Assembly (NCBI GenBank): GCA_025362235.1 | Contig: JANYGZ010000081.1 | Coordinates: 1-53,711, forward strand | DNA from: Ferruginibacter sp. | GTDB lineage: Bacteria > Bacteroidota > Bacteroidia > Chitinophagales > Chitinophagaceae | DNA length: 53,711 nt | Direction: 5' to 3' | Part shown: in pieces, positions 26,234-34,598 of the stretch | Position numbering within the stretch: position 1 is the first letter of the stretch | How the letters are laid out: the number at the start of each line of letters is the position of its first letter | Made by a program: the position numbers and the translations under genes | Notes under the pieces: model-generated | Seen by the model: the letters and a program-made list of their open reading frames with translations, nothing else | What the model was told of the DNA's origin: nothing | The model's database searches: none

Positions 26234-27367
26234 TTAGTTCCAGGCAGGCTTTGGTTTTTTTAATAATGCAAAAGCAAATATCAGGTAATAAAAAAACATC
26301 CACACGTCAAAAAATAAAAATAACGGGAAGAGGTCTTTTTCATCAAGTTTTTTCATTGCAGGGTAATACACAAGTACCTGTATCATAAAACGAACGCCAA
26401 AAACAACCAGCGACCATTGCCAGCTAAAATAAATAAGGCTTACAACCAGTAGTGGAAAAAATAAAAAATGGGTAAAAGAATATAACCCCAAAAAGAATTT
26501 ATGTACAGGTTTATAATACCTGCTGGTGGTGTAATGCCTGTTTTTTTGTTTCATCCATTGGCTCCAGGTATTTACAGGTTCACTCAAGGTAAAGGTTGCA
26601 GGGTCGATACTGATTTTTGTATTGTGTTTGGTTGCTGCCATATTTATAAAAAGGTCATCATCTCCACTAGGGACATTATTATGTGCCGAAAAACCTTTGT
26701 GTTTAAAAAACAATGATTTTTTGTAGCTTAAATTTCTGCCCACACCCATATACGTAAAGCCTGCAAGCGAATAAGAGAGATATTGAAGGGCAGTATGAAA
26801 AGTTTCCCATCTTACGAGTTTGTTCAGCAATCCGTTTTTTTTGTGATATGCGCCATAGCCCAATACTATTTCTGTTGTATCATCATACACGTCCTGCATC
26901 TTGTCAATCCACTGCTCAGATGCCGGAACACAATCTGCATCTGTCAATAAAACTATGTCGTATTTTGCTGTTTTGATACCAATGCTTAAAGGAAATTTTT
27001 TTCCATTAATCAATTTGGCTTCCTGCTTTAATTCAATAACATGCAGCTGTTTAAAATTTTGCTGAAATTCTTCGAGTAAATATTTACTGTCATCAAATGA
27101 ATTATCATTTACCACAATTACTTCATGTGTAGCAGGGTATTGCTGTTGCAGTGAGGCTGTAAGATTTTTAGACAGGTTTACCGATTCATCCCTTGCGCAG
27201 ATGATGACAGATACGGGTTGGTTTTCGAAAATAGTTGCTGGTTTAGATTCATAAGCATTTAAGCGGCGAAAGAAATACAAAAAATAAAAAAGCTGGATAA
27301 ACGCAACAGCAGATAGTGAAATAAAAATAATATCATGCCAGTACAGTAAGAGTTGGTTAAGGTTCAT
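26234..27367 (-). CDS. Membrane-bound family 2 glycosyltransferase
   Basis: The 377-aa protein has an N-terminal membrane helix, then a GT-A domain with SVIICARDES, NDNSFD and the metal motif TDADCVP, the processive-type SGDDDLF and a QKNRHY motif (Q-x-x-R-x-W-like). Three C-terminal membrane segments follow. It resembles chitin/cellulose-synthase-like GT2 enzymes that build or attach surface glycans. The frame also opens at a TTG (27376), but that overlaps a TACTTTTG promoter box, so ATG at 27367 is used. The acceptor is unknown. Confidence 0.85.
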   Translation of the reverse strand: MNLNQLLLYWHDIIFISLSAVAFIQLFYFLYFFRRLNAYESKPATIFENQPVSVIICARDESVNLSKNLTASLQQQYPATHEVIVVNDNSFDDSKYLLEEFQQNFKQLHVIELKQEAKLINGKKFPLSIGIKTAKYDIVLLTDADCVPASEQWIDKMQDVYDDTTEIVLGYGAYHKKNGLLNKLVRWETFHTALQYLSYSLAGFTYMGVGRNLSYKKSLFFKHKGFSAHNNVPSGDDDLFINMAATKHNTKISIDPATFTLSEPVNTWSQWMKQKNRHYTTSRYYKPVHKFFLGLYSFTHFLFFPLLVVSLIYFSWQWSLVVFGVRFMIQVLVYYPAMKKLDEKDLFPLFLFFDVWMFFYYLIFAFALLKKPKPAWN

Positions 27368-27373
27368 AAGCTG

Positions 27374-27381
27374 CAAAAGTA
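27374..27381 (-). promoter_or_regulatory. −7 promoter element of the GT2 gene
   Basis: On the minus strand TACTTTTG fits TAnnTTTG exactly and ends 6 nt before the GT2 ATG, implying an almost leaderless mRNA. No clear −33 TTTG is seen at 19–21 nt. Confidence 0.45.
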
Positions 27382-27465
27382 AGCATACAAAAATTAATGA
27401 CGCTATTGGGAGGGTTCATTAACGACTGTTTGATGATTTTACAAGGATAAATACATTTTCAAATT

Positions 27466-27473
27466 TATATTTG
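27466..27473 (+). promoter_or_regulatory. −7 promoter element of tgt
   Basis: TATATTTG fits TAnnTTTG exactly. It lies 35 nt before the preferred tgt ATG (27509) and 8 nt before an upstream in-frame ATG (27482). The −33 match is poor (TTTTAC). Confidence 0.5.
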
Positions 27474-27508
27474 CATCCCAAATGGTACTAAACCTTACGG
27501 GATTTTTT

Positions 27509-28648
27509 ATGGCAGCATTATCCTTTCAATTACAGCATAAAGATTCCGGTACGAAAGCAAGAGCCGGTAAAATAATTACTGACCATGGTGAAATTTTAAC
27601 GCCCATTTTTATGCCCGTTGGTACTGCTGGTAGCGTAAAAGCGGTAACGCAACAACAGTTAGTAAAAGATGTTAAGGCACAAATTATCCTTGGCAATACC
27701 TATCATTTGTATTTACGGCCGGGTTTAGAAATAATTGAGGCTGCCGGAGGGCTTCATCAATTTAACGGATGGCATAAACCTATCCTTACCGATAGTGGCG
27801 GATACCAGGTTTTTTCATTGGCTAATAATAGAAAACTTACCGAAGAAGGTGCCATTTTTCAAAGCCACATTGATGGCAGCAAGCATTTGTTTAGTCCGGA
27901 AAAAGTAATGGACATACAGCGTATTATCGGTGGCGATATCATTATGGCCTTTGATGAATGTCCGCCTTACCCCAGCGATTATAATTATGCAAAAAAAAGT
28001 ATGGAACTAACCTATCGCTGGCTCAACAGGTGCTTTACCCGGTTTGATGAAACACCAGACAGGTACGGATATACGCAAAACCTTTTTCCAATAATTCAAG
28101 GTAGTACCTATAAAGATCTTCGCACTGCTTCAGCAGAATTTGTTGCCTCAAAGAATGCTGCCGGTAACGCAATAGGTGGCTTAAGTGTTGGTGAGCCAAT
28201 GGAAATGATGTATGAATTTACAGAACATTGCTGTGATATTTTACCCGAACAAAAGCCACGTTATCTTATGGGCGTTGGCACACCATGGAATATTTTAGAA
28301 TGTATAGCCCTTGGTGTAGATATGTTTGATTGTGTAATGCCCACCCGAAATGGCCGCAATGCAATGTTATTTACAAGTAAAGGAATAATTAATATTGATA
28401 ATAAAAAATGGGAAAAGGATTTTTCGCCGATAGATGAAGGTATTGAAAATGAGATGAGCAGTTATTACAGCAAAGCCTATTTACGGCATTTGATGAAATC
28501 GAAAGAATATTTAGGTTTAACTATTGCCAGCGTTCATAATCTTGCATTCTATATGTGGTTGGTAAGCGAAGCCCGCAAGCATATTGAGGCAGGTGATTTT
28601 AAAAGCTGGAAAGAAGCCATGGTGCCACAATTGCAGCAGCGCTTATAA
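27509..28648 (+). CDS. tgt: tRNA-guanine transglycosylase
   Basis: The 379-aa TIM-barrel enzyme exchanges the wobble guanine of GUN-anticodon tRNAs for preQ1 in queuosine synthesis. ILTDSGGYQVFSL carries one catalytic aspartate and the MFDCVMPTRNGRN segment the other. The usual zinc site (CxCxxC near residue 310) is absent: the region reads FSPIDEGIENEMSSYYSKAYL. To my knowledge this loss is typical of Bacteroidota Tgt. The start MAALSFQLQ at 27509 matches relatives. An ATG at 27482 would add nine residues. An lptF/G-type gene commonly follows in this phylum. Here two genes intervene. Confidence 0.95.
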   Translation: MAALSFQLQHKDSGTKARAGKIITDHGEILTPIFMPVGTAGSVKAVTQQQLVKDVKAQIILGNTYHLYLRPGLEIIEAAGGLHQFNGWHKPILTDSGGYQVFSLANNRKLTEEGAIFQSHIDGSKHLFSPEKVMDIQRIIGGDIIMAFDECPPYPSDYNYAKKSMELTYRWLNRCFTRFDETPDRYGYTQNLFPIIQGSTYKDLRTASAEFVASKNAAGNAIGGLSVGEPMEMMYEFTEHCCDILPEQKPRYLMGVGTPWNILECIALGVDMFDCVMPTRNGRNAMLFTSKGIINIDNKKWEKDFSPIDEGIENEMSSYYSKAYLRHLMKSKEYLGLTIASVHNLAFYMWLVSEARKHIEAGDFKSWKEAMVPQLQQRL

Positions 28649-28748
28649 TAAGTAATGTTGAAAAAACTTACGACTACACACAATAATTGATTTTTGGGCA
28701 TGGTTTTATTTAGGTATATCTTTAAAATGTAACCCAAAATCAATAATC

Positions 28749-29462
28749 ATGAAGCTGCGATATTTTTATATTTTGATAATTGTGCTGGCACCGGTTTTAA
28801 TTATCGCCCAAACTAAGCCTGCACCACCAATGAATTTACCGAAAGATGCGCCTGTAAATGTTACTATTGCAGATGCAAAAACGGGCAATATGCTTGGCAG
28901 CGAAATTGTAGTTTTTAAAAGCCGGGCCAATGGCACGGAGTTTCAAGGGCTTTCCGATTCGACCGGCAAATTTTCACTGCGCTTACCAAATGGTAGCAAA
29001 TACGATATTTATATATTGGGGTTTAACGATTCAACCAGTTATAATGTACTGGATATACCTGCATTAAAAGATAACCAGTTTTATAAAAATCCTTTCAATG
29101 TGGATATACAGTTTGAAGCCCCAAAATCATTTGTACTTGATCATTGTACATTTGAAACAGGCAAAGCTTCTTTGCAGGCAGATGCTTATAAGGTACTGGA
29201 TGAATTGGTAGATTACTTGAATAGGAAAGATGATGAAAAAATTGAAATAGGCGGGCATACCGATAATGTAGGCAAAGCCGAAGCTAATATGATATTATCC
29301 ACAGACAGGGCAAACACAGTACGGGCCTATCTTTTAACAAAGGGTATAGCACCCGGCAGAGTAACAGCAAAAGGATATGGAATGACGATGCCTGTTGCAG
29401 AAAATACTACTGCAGAAGGCAGGGCATTAAACCGCAGAACGGAAGTAAAAATTATTGATTAG
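28749..29462 (+). CDS. OmpA family protein
   Basis: The 237-aa protein has an N-terminal hydrophobic signal (ends LIIAQ), a beta-rich domain at about residues 33–125 resembling carboxypeptidase-regulatory-like folds, and a complete OmpA C-terminal domain. That domain has GGHTDNVG, LSTDRANTVRAYL and NRRTEVKI, so the aspartate and arginine that bind peptidoglycan diaminopimelate are present. It probably tethers the outer membrane or a surface complex to peptidoglycan. It lies between tgt and the cassette-like insert. Confidence 0.9.
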   Translation: MKLRYFYILIIVLAPVLIIAQTKPAPPMNLPKDAPVNVTIADAKTGNMLGSEIVVFKSRANGTEFQGLSDSTGKFSLRLPNGSKYDIYILGFNDSTSYNVLDIPALKDNQFYKNPFNVDIQFEAPKSFVLDHCTFETGKASLQADAYKVLDELVDYLNRKDDEKIEIGGHTDNVGKAEANMILSTDRANTVRAYLLTKGIAPGRVTAKGYGMTMPVAENTTAEGRALNRRTEVKIID

Positions 29463-29481
29463 TTATTGCTTAAAGCCACAC

Positions 29482-30010
29482 TTTGTGCGCAATTAAACTA
29501 AACCTTGAAGCTTAATAAATTTTTAAAGACTGGACTAATAATACTAATATGCTTTGTTGTTTTTACAACGATAGGCAATGTGTTTTTTGAGATAAGGAGC
29601 AAGGAATTATATAACCTCAATATTTCTTTTCAGGACTTAATTCTTATTTTAACGTTTCTTCTGCTAACAATAGGATTATATAAACTAAAGAATACTTGGA
29701 AGTGGTCTATAATCATTCCCCTTTTATTATTTGCTGTATTTATAATTATTATTAGCTTCCTTTTTGACAAAATGCCTAATCAAATAACAATAAAAGCCGA
29801 CACGGAAATATTGTACATAAATAAAATAAATTCTAAAAAGAAAGTTATACGACAAGAATATTCGACTGGATTCACAGGTGACAGTTATCATAGTGACACA
29901 ATACGAGTTTATGAACTAAATTCTTCAATGCGTATAATTCAAAAAGTAGACTTGAGAGAAATTGATAGTAATTGGAAAAAGGTTGTAAAACAACAATAAA
30001 AGCGCACAAA
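29482..30010. repeat. Inverted nonamers flanking an unknown gene
   Basis: TTTGTGCGC at 29482–29490 and its inverse GCGCACAAA at 30002–30010 enclose the hypothetical membrane-protein gene tightly, one before its start codon and one just after its stop. This looks like the boundaries of an inserted gene cassette. Nine bases can match by chance, so the call is tentative. Confidence 0.4.
29505..29999 (+). CDS. Hypothetical membrane protein
   Basis: The 164-aa protein has three hydrophobic segments (about residues 8–27, 41–58 and 66–88), then a soluble C-terminal region of about 75 residues, basic and Ser/Asp-rich. I recognise no family. The frame begins with TTG, the only plausible start since the next methionine is near residue 90. 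It is flanked by inverted nonamers and followed by a non-coding stretch with further inverted repeats, and it separates genes that are usually adjacent. A recently acquired gene cassette is the simplest reading. Confidence 0.6.
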   Translation: MKLNKFLKTGLIILICFVVFTTIGNVFFEIRSKELYNLNISFQDLILILTFLLLTIGLYKLKNTWKWSIIIPLLLFAVFIIIISFLFDKMPNQITIKADTEILYINKINSKKKVIRQEYSTGFTGDSYHSDTIRVYELNSSMRIIQKVDLREIDSNWKKVVKQQ

Positions 30011-30348
30011 AATGCATTGCCAAAATTTAGGGGATGACGTTGAAGAAATGAGCATTTGATCGCTGTTAACAGTGGCTCGGGCAGACGTTTTTCAATTAAG
30101 CTTTTGTTCTCAACCTGTACTTTATAATTTCAATTTGCATTGGTTCCGGGCTGGACCAGCTTTGAATTCTCTAAACATCGGCAATGCAAAACGTAAGCAA
30201 GCTTTACATAGTTGTTTTAAAACTGAGTTTTATCAGTATTTAATTAATTCGTATAATTCGTGTATAGAAATTCCTGTAAAAAAAAATACTATATATAAAT
30301 TTCACAAATACTTTGCTACACAATTTTTACCGCATGCCTGTTTTAAGT
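30000..30348 (+). other. Non-coding stretch with inverted repeats, possible recombination site
   Basis: Between the hypothetical gene and lptF/G no gene is evident, although the lptF/G frame is open through most of it. TGCATTGCC (30013–30021) is the inverse of GGCAATGCA (30180–30188), and TGCATTG recurs directly at 30137–30143. Together with GCGCACAAA next to the upstream stop codon, this resembles an oversized attC-like site, but the attC core sequences (RYYYAAC/GTTRRRY) are not convincing. The rest is AT-rich. Confidence 0.45.
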
Positions 30349-30356
30349 TAGCTTTG
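30349..30356 (+). promoter_or_regulatory. −7 promoter element of the LptF/G gene
   Basis: TAGCTTTG fits TAnnTTTG exactly and ends 12 nt before the ATG at 30369. It supports the shorter start and independent transcription after the insert. Confidence 0.5.
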
Positions 30357-30368
30357 CGGCCAACCGAA

Positions 30369-31457
30369 ATGAAAAAGATTGACCGATTTATACTAAAAAA
30401 TTTTTTGACCACTTTTGTGTTTTGCATCATACTGTTTACTATAATAGTAGTAGTTGTTGACACCAGCGAAAAAACAGAAAATTTTGTTAGGTCGCATTTG
30501 TCATTAGGACAAATAATTGTTCAGTATCATTTGGGATTTATTCCGCGTATTGATGCTATGTTATTTCCTTTATTTGTATTTATTGCAGTTATCTTTTTTA
30601 CGGCAAAAATGGCAGACCGCTCTGAAGTAATAGCCATATTAAGCAGCGGCGTAAGTTTCAGGCGTTTTTTGGTTCCTTACTGGATGGGGAGTATTTTTTT
30701 GGCATCTGTTTTATGGCTGGCTTACCAGTTTGAACTGCCAAGAGCCAACGCTATTTGGGTTATTTTTGACGCAAAATATGTACACTCAGACGTGGGTACA
30801 GGCGAAAGAACTTTTTTACAAAATTATTACTTCCGCATAGATGCTGATACCTATGCAGGTTTGCGCAGTTATGATACCATTAATAAATCGGGTTCCAATT
30901 TTTTTATACAAAAATTTAAGGATAATAATTTGGTGTACAATCTCCGCAGCGACAATATAAACTGGGATACTGCCTCTAAAAAATGGAAATTGACCAATGT
31001 TCAGCAGCTTAGTTTTTCAGGCGATAAAGAAACAATAGAACGTAACCCTTCTTTATTAATGAATTATAATTTTAAGCCGGTGGATTTGCGGAGGGATGAA
31101 TTCTTAAAAGATCAGATGCCCACTCCAGAGCTGGATAATTTTATACAGATGGAAAAAATGAGGGGTTCGGAAGGCATCAATGCATTACTGGTAGAGCGCT
31201 ATAACCGGGATGCGATTCCTGTGTCGGTAATAATTTTAACAATTATCGGGGCCACACTGGCTTCTAAAAAAGTACGGGGCGGCAGCGGCTTTCATTTAGC
31301 AGTTGGTATTGTACTGAGTGTATTATATATTTTATTCGGCAAGTTTTCTTTGGTGTTTGCTACCAAGGGTAGTTTTACACCATTTCTGGCAGCATGGATG
31401 CCCAATATTATTTTTGGTATTATTTCATATTTTCTTTACAAAAGAGCATGCCGATAG
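30369..31457 (+). CDS. LptF/LptG family permease
   Basis: The 362-aa inner-membrane protein belongs to the YjgP/YjgQ family, the membrane subunits of the LptB2FG transporter that extracts lipopolysaccharide for export. It starts MKKIDRFILKNFLTTF, a typical family N-terminus, has three early transmembrane segments, a periplasmic beta-jellyroll-like region (about residues 140–270) and three C-terminal segments. The frame is open 99 codons upstream to 30072, but that part is insert-like and a promoter box sits just before 30369. Whether it is LptF or LptG cannot be decided here. Confidence 0.9.
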   Translation: MKKIDRFILKNFLTTFVFCIILFTIIVVVVDTSEKTENFVRSHLSLGQIIVQYHLGFIPRIDAMLFPLFVFIAVIFFTAKMADRSEVIAILSSGVSFRRFLVPYWMGSIFLASVLWLAYQFELPRANAIWVIFDAKYVHSDVGTGERTFLQNYYFRIDADTYAGLRSYDTINKSGSNFFIQKFKDNNLVYNLRSDNINWDTASKKWKLTNVQQLSFSGDKETIERNPSLLMNYNFKPVDLRRDEFLKDQMPTPELDNFIQMEKMRGSEGINALLVERYNRDAIPVSVIILTIIGATLASKKVRGGSGFHLAVGIVLSVLYILFGKFSLVFATKGSFTPFLAAWMPNIIFGIISYFLYKRACR

Positions 31458-31481
31458 GTGTTTGCGACAATGTAAAATTTC

Positions 31482-32339
31482 TTACGGTAAAGAAGGTATA
31501 AATCCACTGTCCACCACCCAATTGGTCAATTGCTGCGGCCATGTATTTATCGATATTAATTTTGAACGTTTACCCATGTTAAAAGCATGGCTGCCCTGCG
31601 CATATAAAAGCATTTCTACTTTTGCATGCGCTTTCCTATACAATGCTGTTATTTTTAAAAGAGGTTCCGAGCAGCAATCATCATCATTTGCTGCCAACAT
31701 AAATAATGGGGGAGTACTGCTGCTCAAACTATCCGGCACTGCTAACGGGCCAGGATAAACCAATACCAAAAAATCCGGTGAGCATTTAATATTATCAATA
31801 GCATCTGTTTTTACTATGTTTTCTTTTGGTGTATTAAAACCAACCCATGCTGCCAGTTCCCCTCCAGCAGAAAATCCCATAAGCCCAATCTTATTAGTAT
31901 CTATATTATAGGTTATGGCCTGTTGCCTTACCATACGCACGGCACGTCTTCCATCCTGTAAAGTATTTTCCATAGTATAGGGTGATTTGTCTTCCCTGAA
32001 TAAGCGGTATTTTAAAACAAATGCAGTAATGCCGATGCTGTTAAAATATTCAGCTGCCTCTTTTCCTTCAGAAGTAATCACTAATTTATTATGGCCGCCG
32101 CCGGGGCAAATAATTACTGCTGCGCCTGTAGCTTTTTCTTTTGGTGCAGCATAAACAGTTAATGATGGATTATTAATATTTTTTACCCACCAGTCTTTTG
32201 CTTCTTCTGGTTCATTTTTCTTATTCTCAAAACCAGGCGCACCGTTAGCCCATAAATAAATTACCGGGTTACCGCCTTGTTGGGCAAAAACTATTTGCCC
32301 AGCAAAAACCAGGTAAATTAATGGAAGTACTTTTTTCAT
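31482..32339 (-). CDS. Secreted alpha/beta hydrolase (esterase-like)
   Basis: The 285-aa protein has a signal peptide (ends IVFAQ). The alpha/beta-hydrolase core shows the oxyanion segment ICPGGGH, the nucleophile elbow GFSAGG, the acid in LAANDDD and the histidine in GSHAFNMG. It is similar to the BD-FAE/acetyl-xylan-esterase-like hydrolases of plant-polysaccharide degraders, so a carbohydrate esterase role is likely but unproven. It is convergent with lptF/G with a 24-bp gap. The upstream side borders decayed gene fragments. Confidence 0.88.
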   Translation of the reverse strand: MKKVLPLIYLVFAGQIVFAQQGGNPVIYLWANGAPGFENKKNEPEEAKDWWVKNINNPSLTVYAAPKEKATGAAVIICPGGGHNKLVITSEGKEAAEYFNSIGITAFVLKYRLFREDKSPYTMENTLQDGRRAVRMVRQQAITYNIDTNKIGLMGFSAGGELAAWVGFNTPKENIVKTDAIDNIKCSPDFLVLVYPGPLAVPDSLSSSTPPLFMLAANDDDCCSEPLLKITALYRKAHAKVEMLLYAQGSHAFNMGKRSKLISINTWPQQLTNWVVDSGFIPSLP

Positions 32340-32381
32340 TAAAATATTTTAAAATATGGGTTATTATAATAGTTATAAATT

Positions 32382-32567
32382 TTATTTTCTTTTGCTGAAA
32401 AGCACTCCTGTGCCGGTTGCAACCACTTCGCCAACTGGCATGACATACAATGAAAATTCAGTTTTATCTTTCACTGTAACTCCTCCTGAGGGAACCCCGC
32501 CTGCATCAGTTAAGTTGCTAAAAACTCCCCGCTTAGATTGAGCAAATACTGTAATACTAAAATAACA
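32382..32567 (-). pseudogene. Fragment of a small secreted protein
   Basis: On the minus strand 61 codons read as the end of a signal peptide (SITVFAQ) followed by a glycine/valine-rich chain (NLTDAGGVPSGGVTVKD, then EVVATGTGVLFSKRK) ending in TAA. There is no in-frame start: a TGA lies directly upstream and two ATGs (32574 and 32571) are in another frame, so the signal peptide is frameshifted. The plus-strand frame over the same bases (32356–32541) looks less protein-like. The family is not recognised. Confidence 0.5.
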
Positions 32568-32605
32568 TCATCCTGCCCGTTGCAATACTTTGCATGGTAT
32601 TAATT

Positions 32606-32855
32606 TCAGTAAAAGTATATGCAATTCTTTATATCTGCCAGTAATTTCTGTCTTGAATCATTAATTTTATTAGTAACTGATAATATAGAATCATTCAAAT
32701 TTTTTCTTTAAGTAATTCAGTAGTATTTTTTACGGTGTTATTTTTTGTGGAGTTAAAAGAGTTCTGCATTTGTTTGATAAACTAGATCTTTTCATGTATT
32801 CGTCTAAAAAGTCAATATATTTAACAGAACTGTCATCTCGTCTGATATCAGTTTT
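32606..32855 (-). pseudogene. Frameshifted coiled-coil gene fragment
   Basis: Three successive frames join into one coiled-coil-like chain: YIDFLDEYMKRSSLSNK, then MQNSFNSTKNNTVKNTTELL, then NDSILSVTNKINDSRQKLL, ending at TGA 32606–32608. The shifts fall near 32770 and in the A6 run near 32700. The 5' end runs into the transposase remnant. The product is not recognised. It is probably dead, though homopolymer sequencing errors could explain one or both shifts. Confidence 0.45.
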
Positions 32856-33061
32856 TTACCACCATACTCGCCTGAACTAAACCCGGCAGAAAAACTGTGG
32901 CGGCATTATAAAGAGAGGGTAAGTATGATTGCATACTATACTATGCTATAGAAATATTAAAGGAGCAATTATCTGACATCAGAAAACACATTAATGAAAA
33001 TACTATAAAATCTATTTGTGGAAACCAATTTTATTTACAAACTTTTAAGGATGCTTTTTAA
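32835..33061 (+). mobile_element. IS630-type transposase remnant
   Basis: The frame starting at 32853 reads FLPPYSPELNPAEKLWRHYK, the C-terminal DDE motif region of IS630-family transposases (the E of the triad is in NPAEKLW), and ends at TAG 32949. A frameshift between about 32918 and 32949 moves to the frame that finishes the protein (LSDIRKHINENTIKSICGN, stop at 33059–33061). The first two-thirds of the transposase and both terminal repeats are missing. This marks an old insertion at the border of the sugar module. Confidence 0.8.
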
Positions 33062-33085
33062 TGTATAATTGAAATAAAAGTTGAG

Positions 33086-33880
33086 TTACATTATTTTTTC
33101 CTTTTCATGCAAGTATTGAACTATAGTAACAAATTTGCCTCGACCCTTCATTAATTTAATAAAATTGTCTAACCGGTCTATGATCTTTTTGCCGGATTTT
33201 CTTTTGATGTAGGAAGGGATTTTAAAGTCAGACAAATCTGTAAATTCCCATGGATGAAAATAAAGATGGAGATAACTATCCTTCTGTAAGGTTTGCATGC
33301 ATAAGAAAATAAATATTTGATAACTGATATTTTTAAAAGTCAACCAAAATAAGGGAACCCTAATTACCGGTGAAACAGAAAAAGGCAGGATAAAAAGGTT
33401 GGTGCCGGAATCTCTAAACAAGGTCCTTGGTTTAAAAAAATTGTTATACCGACCAGGCAAGAAGGTTGGATTTAAGGAAGAATCATATAAATAGCCGGCA
33501 TCTTTTATAAGGTTGATATCAGTCTTCCTGAGCCTGGGTATTCTTATACCTGCCACTTTTTGATGGGTTATTTCTTCTAATTTACGTTTGGATTGTAAGA
33601 TATGGCTTGGGTTATAATCTGAATGGTAATAAAAATGAGAAGCTATTTCGTGTCCATCACTAATAAGTTCCTGAATCAGCGAAATATTATTTTCGGCATA
33701 ATAGGCGGTTGTAAAAAAAGTAGCTACCACTTTATTTCTTTTCAATACATCCATTAGATTTTTTAAGCCTTTTGTAGATATCTCCAGTTGTGTTTGCTGA
33801 TTTATTTCAACATTATATTCAAGAGGCAGATCAAATTCCTCCAGGTCAAAAGTTAATAAGATTACCCTTTCCATGTTCAA
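33086..33880 (-). CDS. Polysaccharide deacetylase (NodB-type)
   Basis: The 264-aa protein has a NodB-homology fold: TFDLEE (D12) at the first strand, ATFFTT, the metal motif GHEIASH (H76, H81) and IRIPR for the third motif, with HLYFHPWEF near the C-terminus. There is no signal peptide, so it may act on a cytoplasmic or lipid-linked N-acetylated or N-formylated sugar. It is the last gene of the GT87–GT2–deacetylase set, 7 bp after GT2. By analogy ArnD and NaxD deacylate undecaprenyl-linked aminosugars. That role here is inference. Confidence 0.87.
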   Translation of the reverse strand: MNMERVILLTFDLEEFDLPLEYNVEINQQTQLEISTKGLKNLMDVLKRNKVVATFFTTAYYAENNISLIQELISDGHEIASHFYYHSDYNPSHILQSKRKLEEITHQKVAGIRIPRLRKTDINLIKDAGYLYDSSLNPTFLPGRYNNFFKPRTLFRDSGTNLFILPFSVSPVIRVPLFWLTFKNISYQIFIFLCMQTLQKDSYLHLYFHPWEFTDLSDFKIPSYIKRKSGKKIIDRLDNFIKLMKGRGKFVTIVQYLHEKEKIM

Positions 33881-33887
33881 CTACTAG

Positions 33888-34598
33888 TTAAGAAAAAAAT
33901 AATTTCAAGAAATAACCAAATTCTTTAACAATCGTTTTTGTCTTGAAATTGTTGAATGAAATATCATTTCTTGGGGATACATTTATGAAAGAAATCTGCA
34001 TTTTCTTCTTTATAACTGCTTTTATAAATTCTAATTCAAAAATGAATCCATCCGTTTTTGTTTCCAAAAATATAAGACGGGCATTATTACTTAACCCTTT
34101 TATTCCCGCCTGAGTATCCACATTTTTAAAACCAAACCAAAAAAAATTAAAAACTCTAAGCCCATTCGAAATTAATTTCCTTGCTGGGGGAAGTGAGGCA
34201 AAATATTCATTACTCCGAACCCCCAAAACCACATCAGTATTATTGTTGTTCAGCATTTTATAAGTTTCATAAACTGACACTTCCCCAAAAGGGAAATCCC
34301 AATCAGTATAAATGTAGTGTTTTGCCATTGCAATTCCCAATCCTGTCCTGATGGCATAACCTTTTCCACGGTTTTTTTTGTATGAAACAATATCTATATC
34401 CGGAAAATTAATTTTTAAATTATTAAGCCCTTCATCAAGATTGTTTGATGAACCGTCATTTACAAAAAGTATCTTTAAATCAATATTCTTAAAAAGATCG
34501 AATAACTTTTTCAAAGATAAGTCTATCATTCTTTCCCAATCGGCACAATGAGGATTGTAGATAGGTAATACAATCATTAAATCAGCTTTCTGTTCCAT
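33888..34598 (-). CDS. Family 2 glycosyltransferase (polyprenyl-phosphate sugar synthase-like)
   Basis: The 236-aa GT-A protein resembles dolichyl-phosphate-mannose synthase-type enzymes: VLPIYNP, VNDGSS, NRGKGYAIRTG and the DxD motif in TDWDFPFGEV. There are no transmembrane helices, so it is the soluble catalytic type. It probably transfers a sugar from a nucleotide donor to polyprenyl phosphate. Its start overlaps the GT87 gene by 22 bp, and the deacetylase follows 7 bp later, a tightly coupled operon. Confidence 0.88.
   Translation of the reverse strand: MEQKADLMIVLPIYNPHCADWERMIDLSLKKLFDLFKNIDLKILFVNDGSSNNLDEGLNNLKINFPDIDIVSYKKNRGKGYAIRTGLGIAMAKHYIYTDWDFPFGEVSVYETYKMLNNNNTDVVLGVRSNEYFASLPPARKLISNGLRVFNFFWFGFKNVDTQAGIKGLSNNARLIFLETKTDGFIFELEFIKAVIKKKMQISFINVSPRNDISFNNFKTKTIVKEFGYFLKLFFS

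Noticed and set aside
30000..30188. Classical integron attC site
   Set aside because: Inverted repeats are present, but the RYYYAAC/GTTRRRY cores are not convincing and no integrase is in the window. It is kept only as a tentative recombination-like element.
30072..30368. 99-codon N-terminal extension of the LptF/G frame
   Set aside because: It has low-complexity, non-family sequence, lies in the insert-like region, and a −7 box sits just before the conserved start at 30369.
32356..32541. 61-codon plus-strand frame beginning MGYYNSYKF
   Set aside because: The opposite strand reads as a signal-peptide end plus a protein-like chain over the same bases. The plus frame has no recognisable feature.
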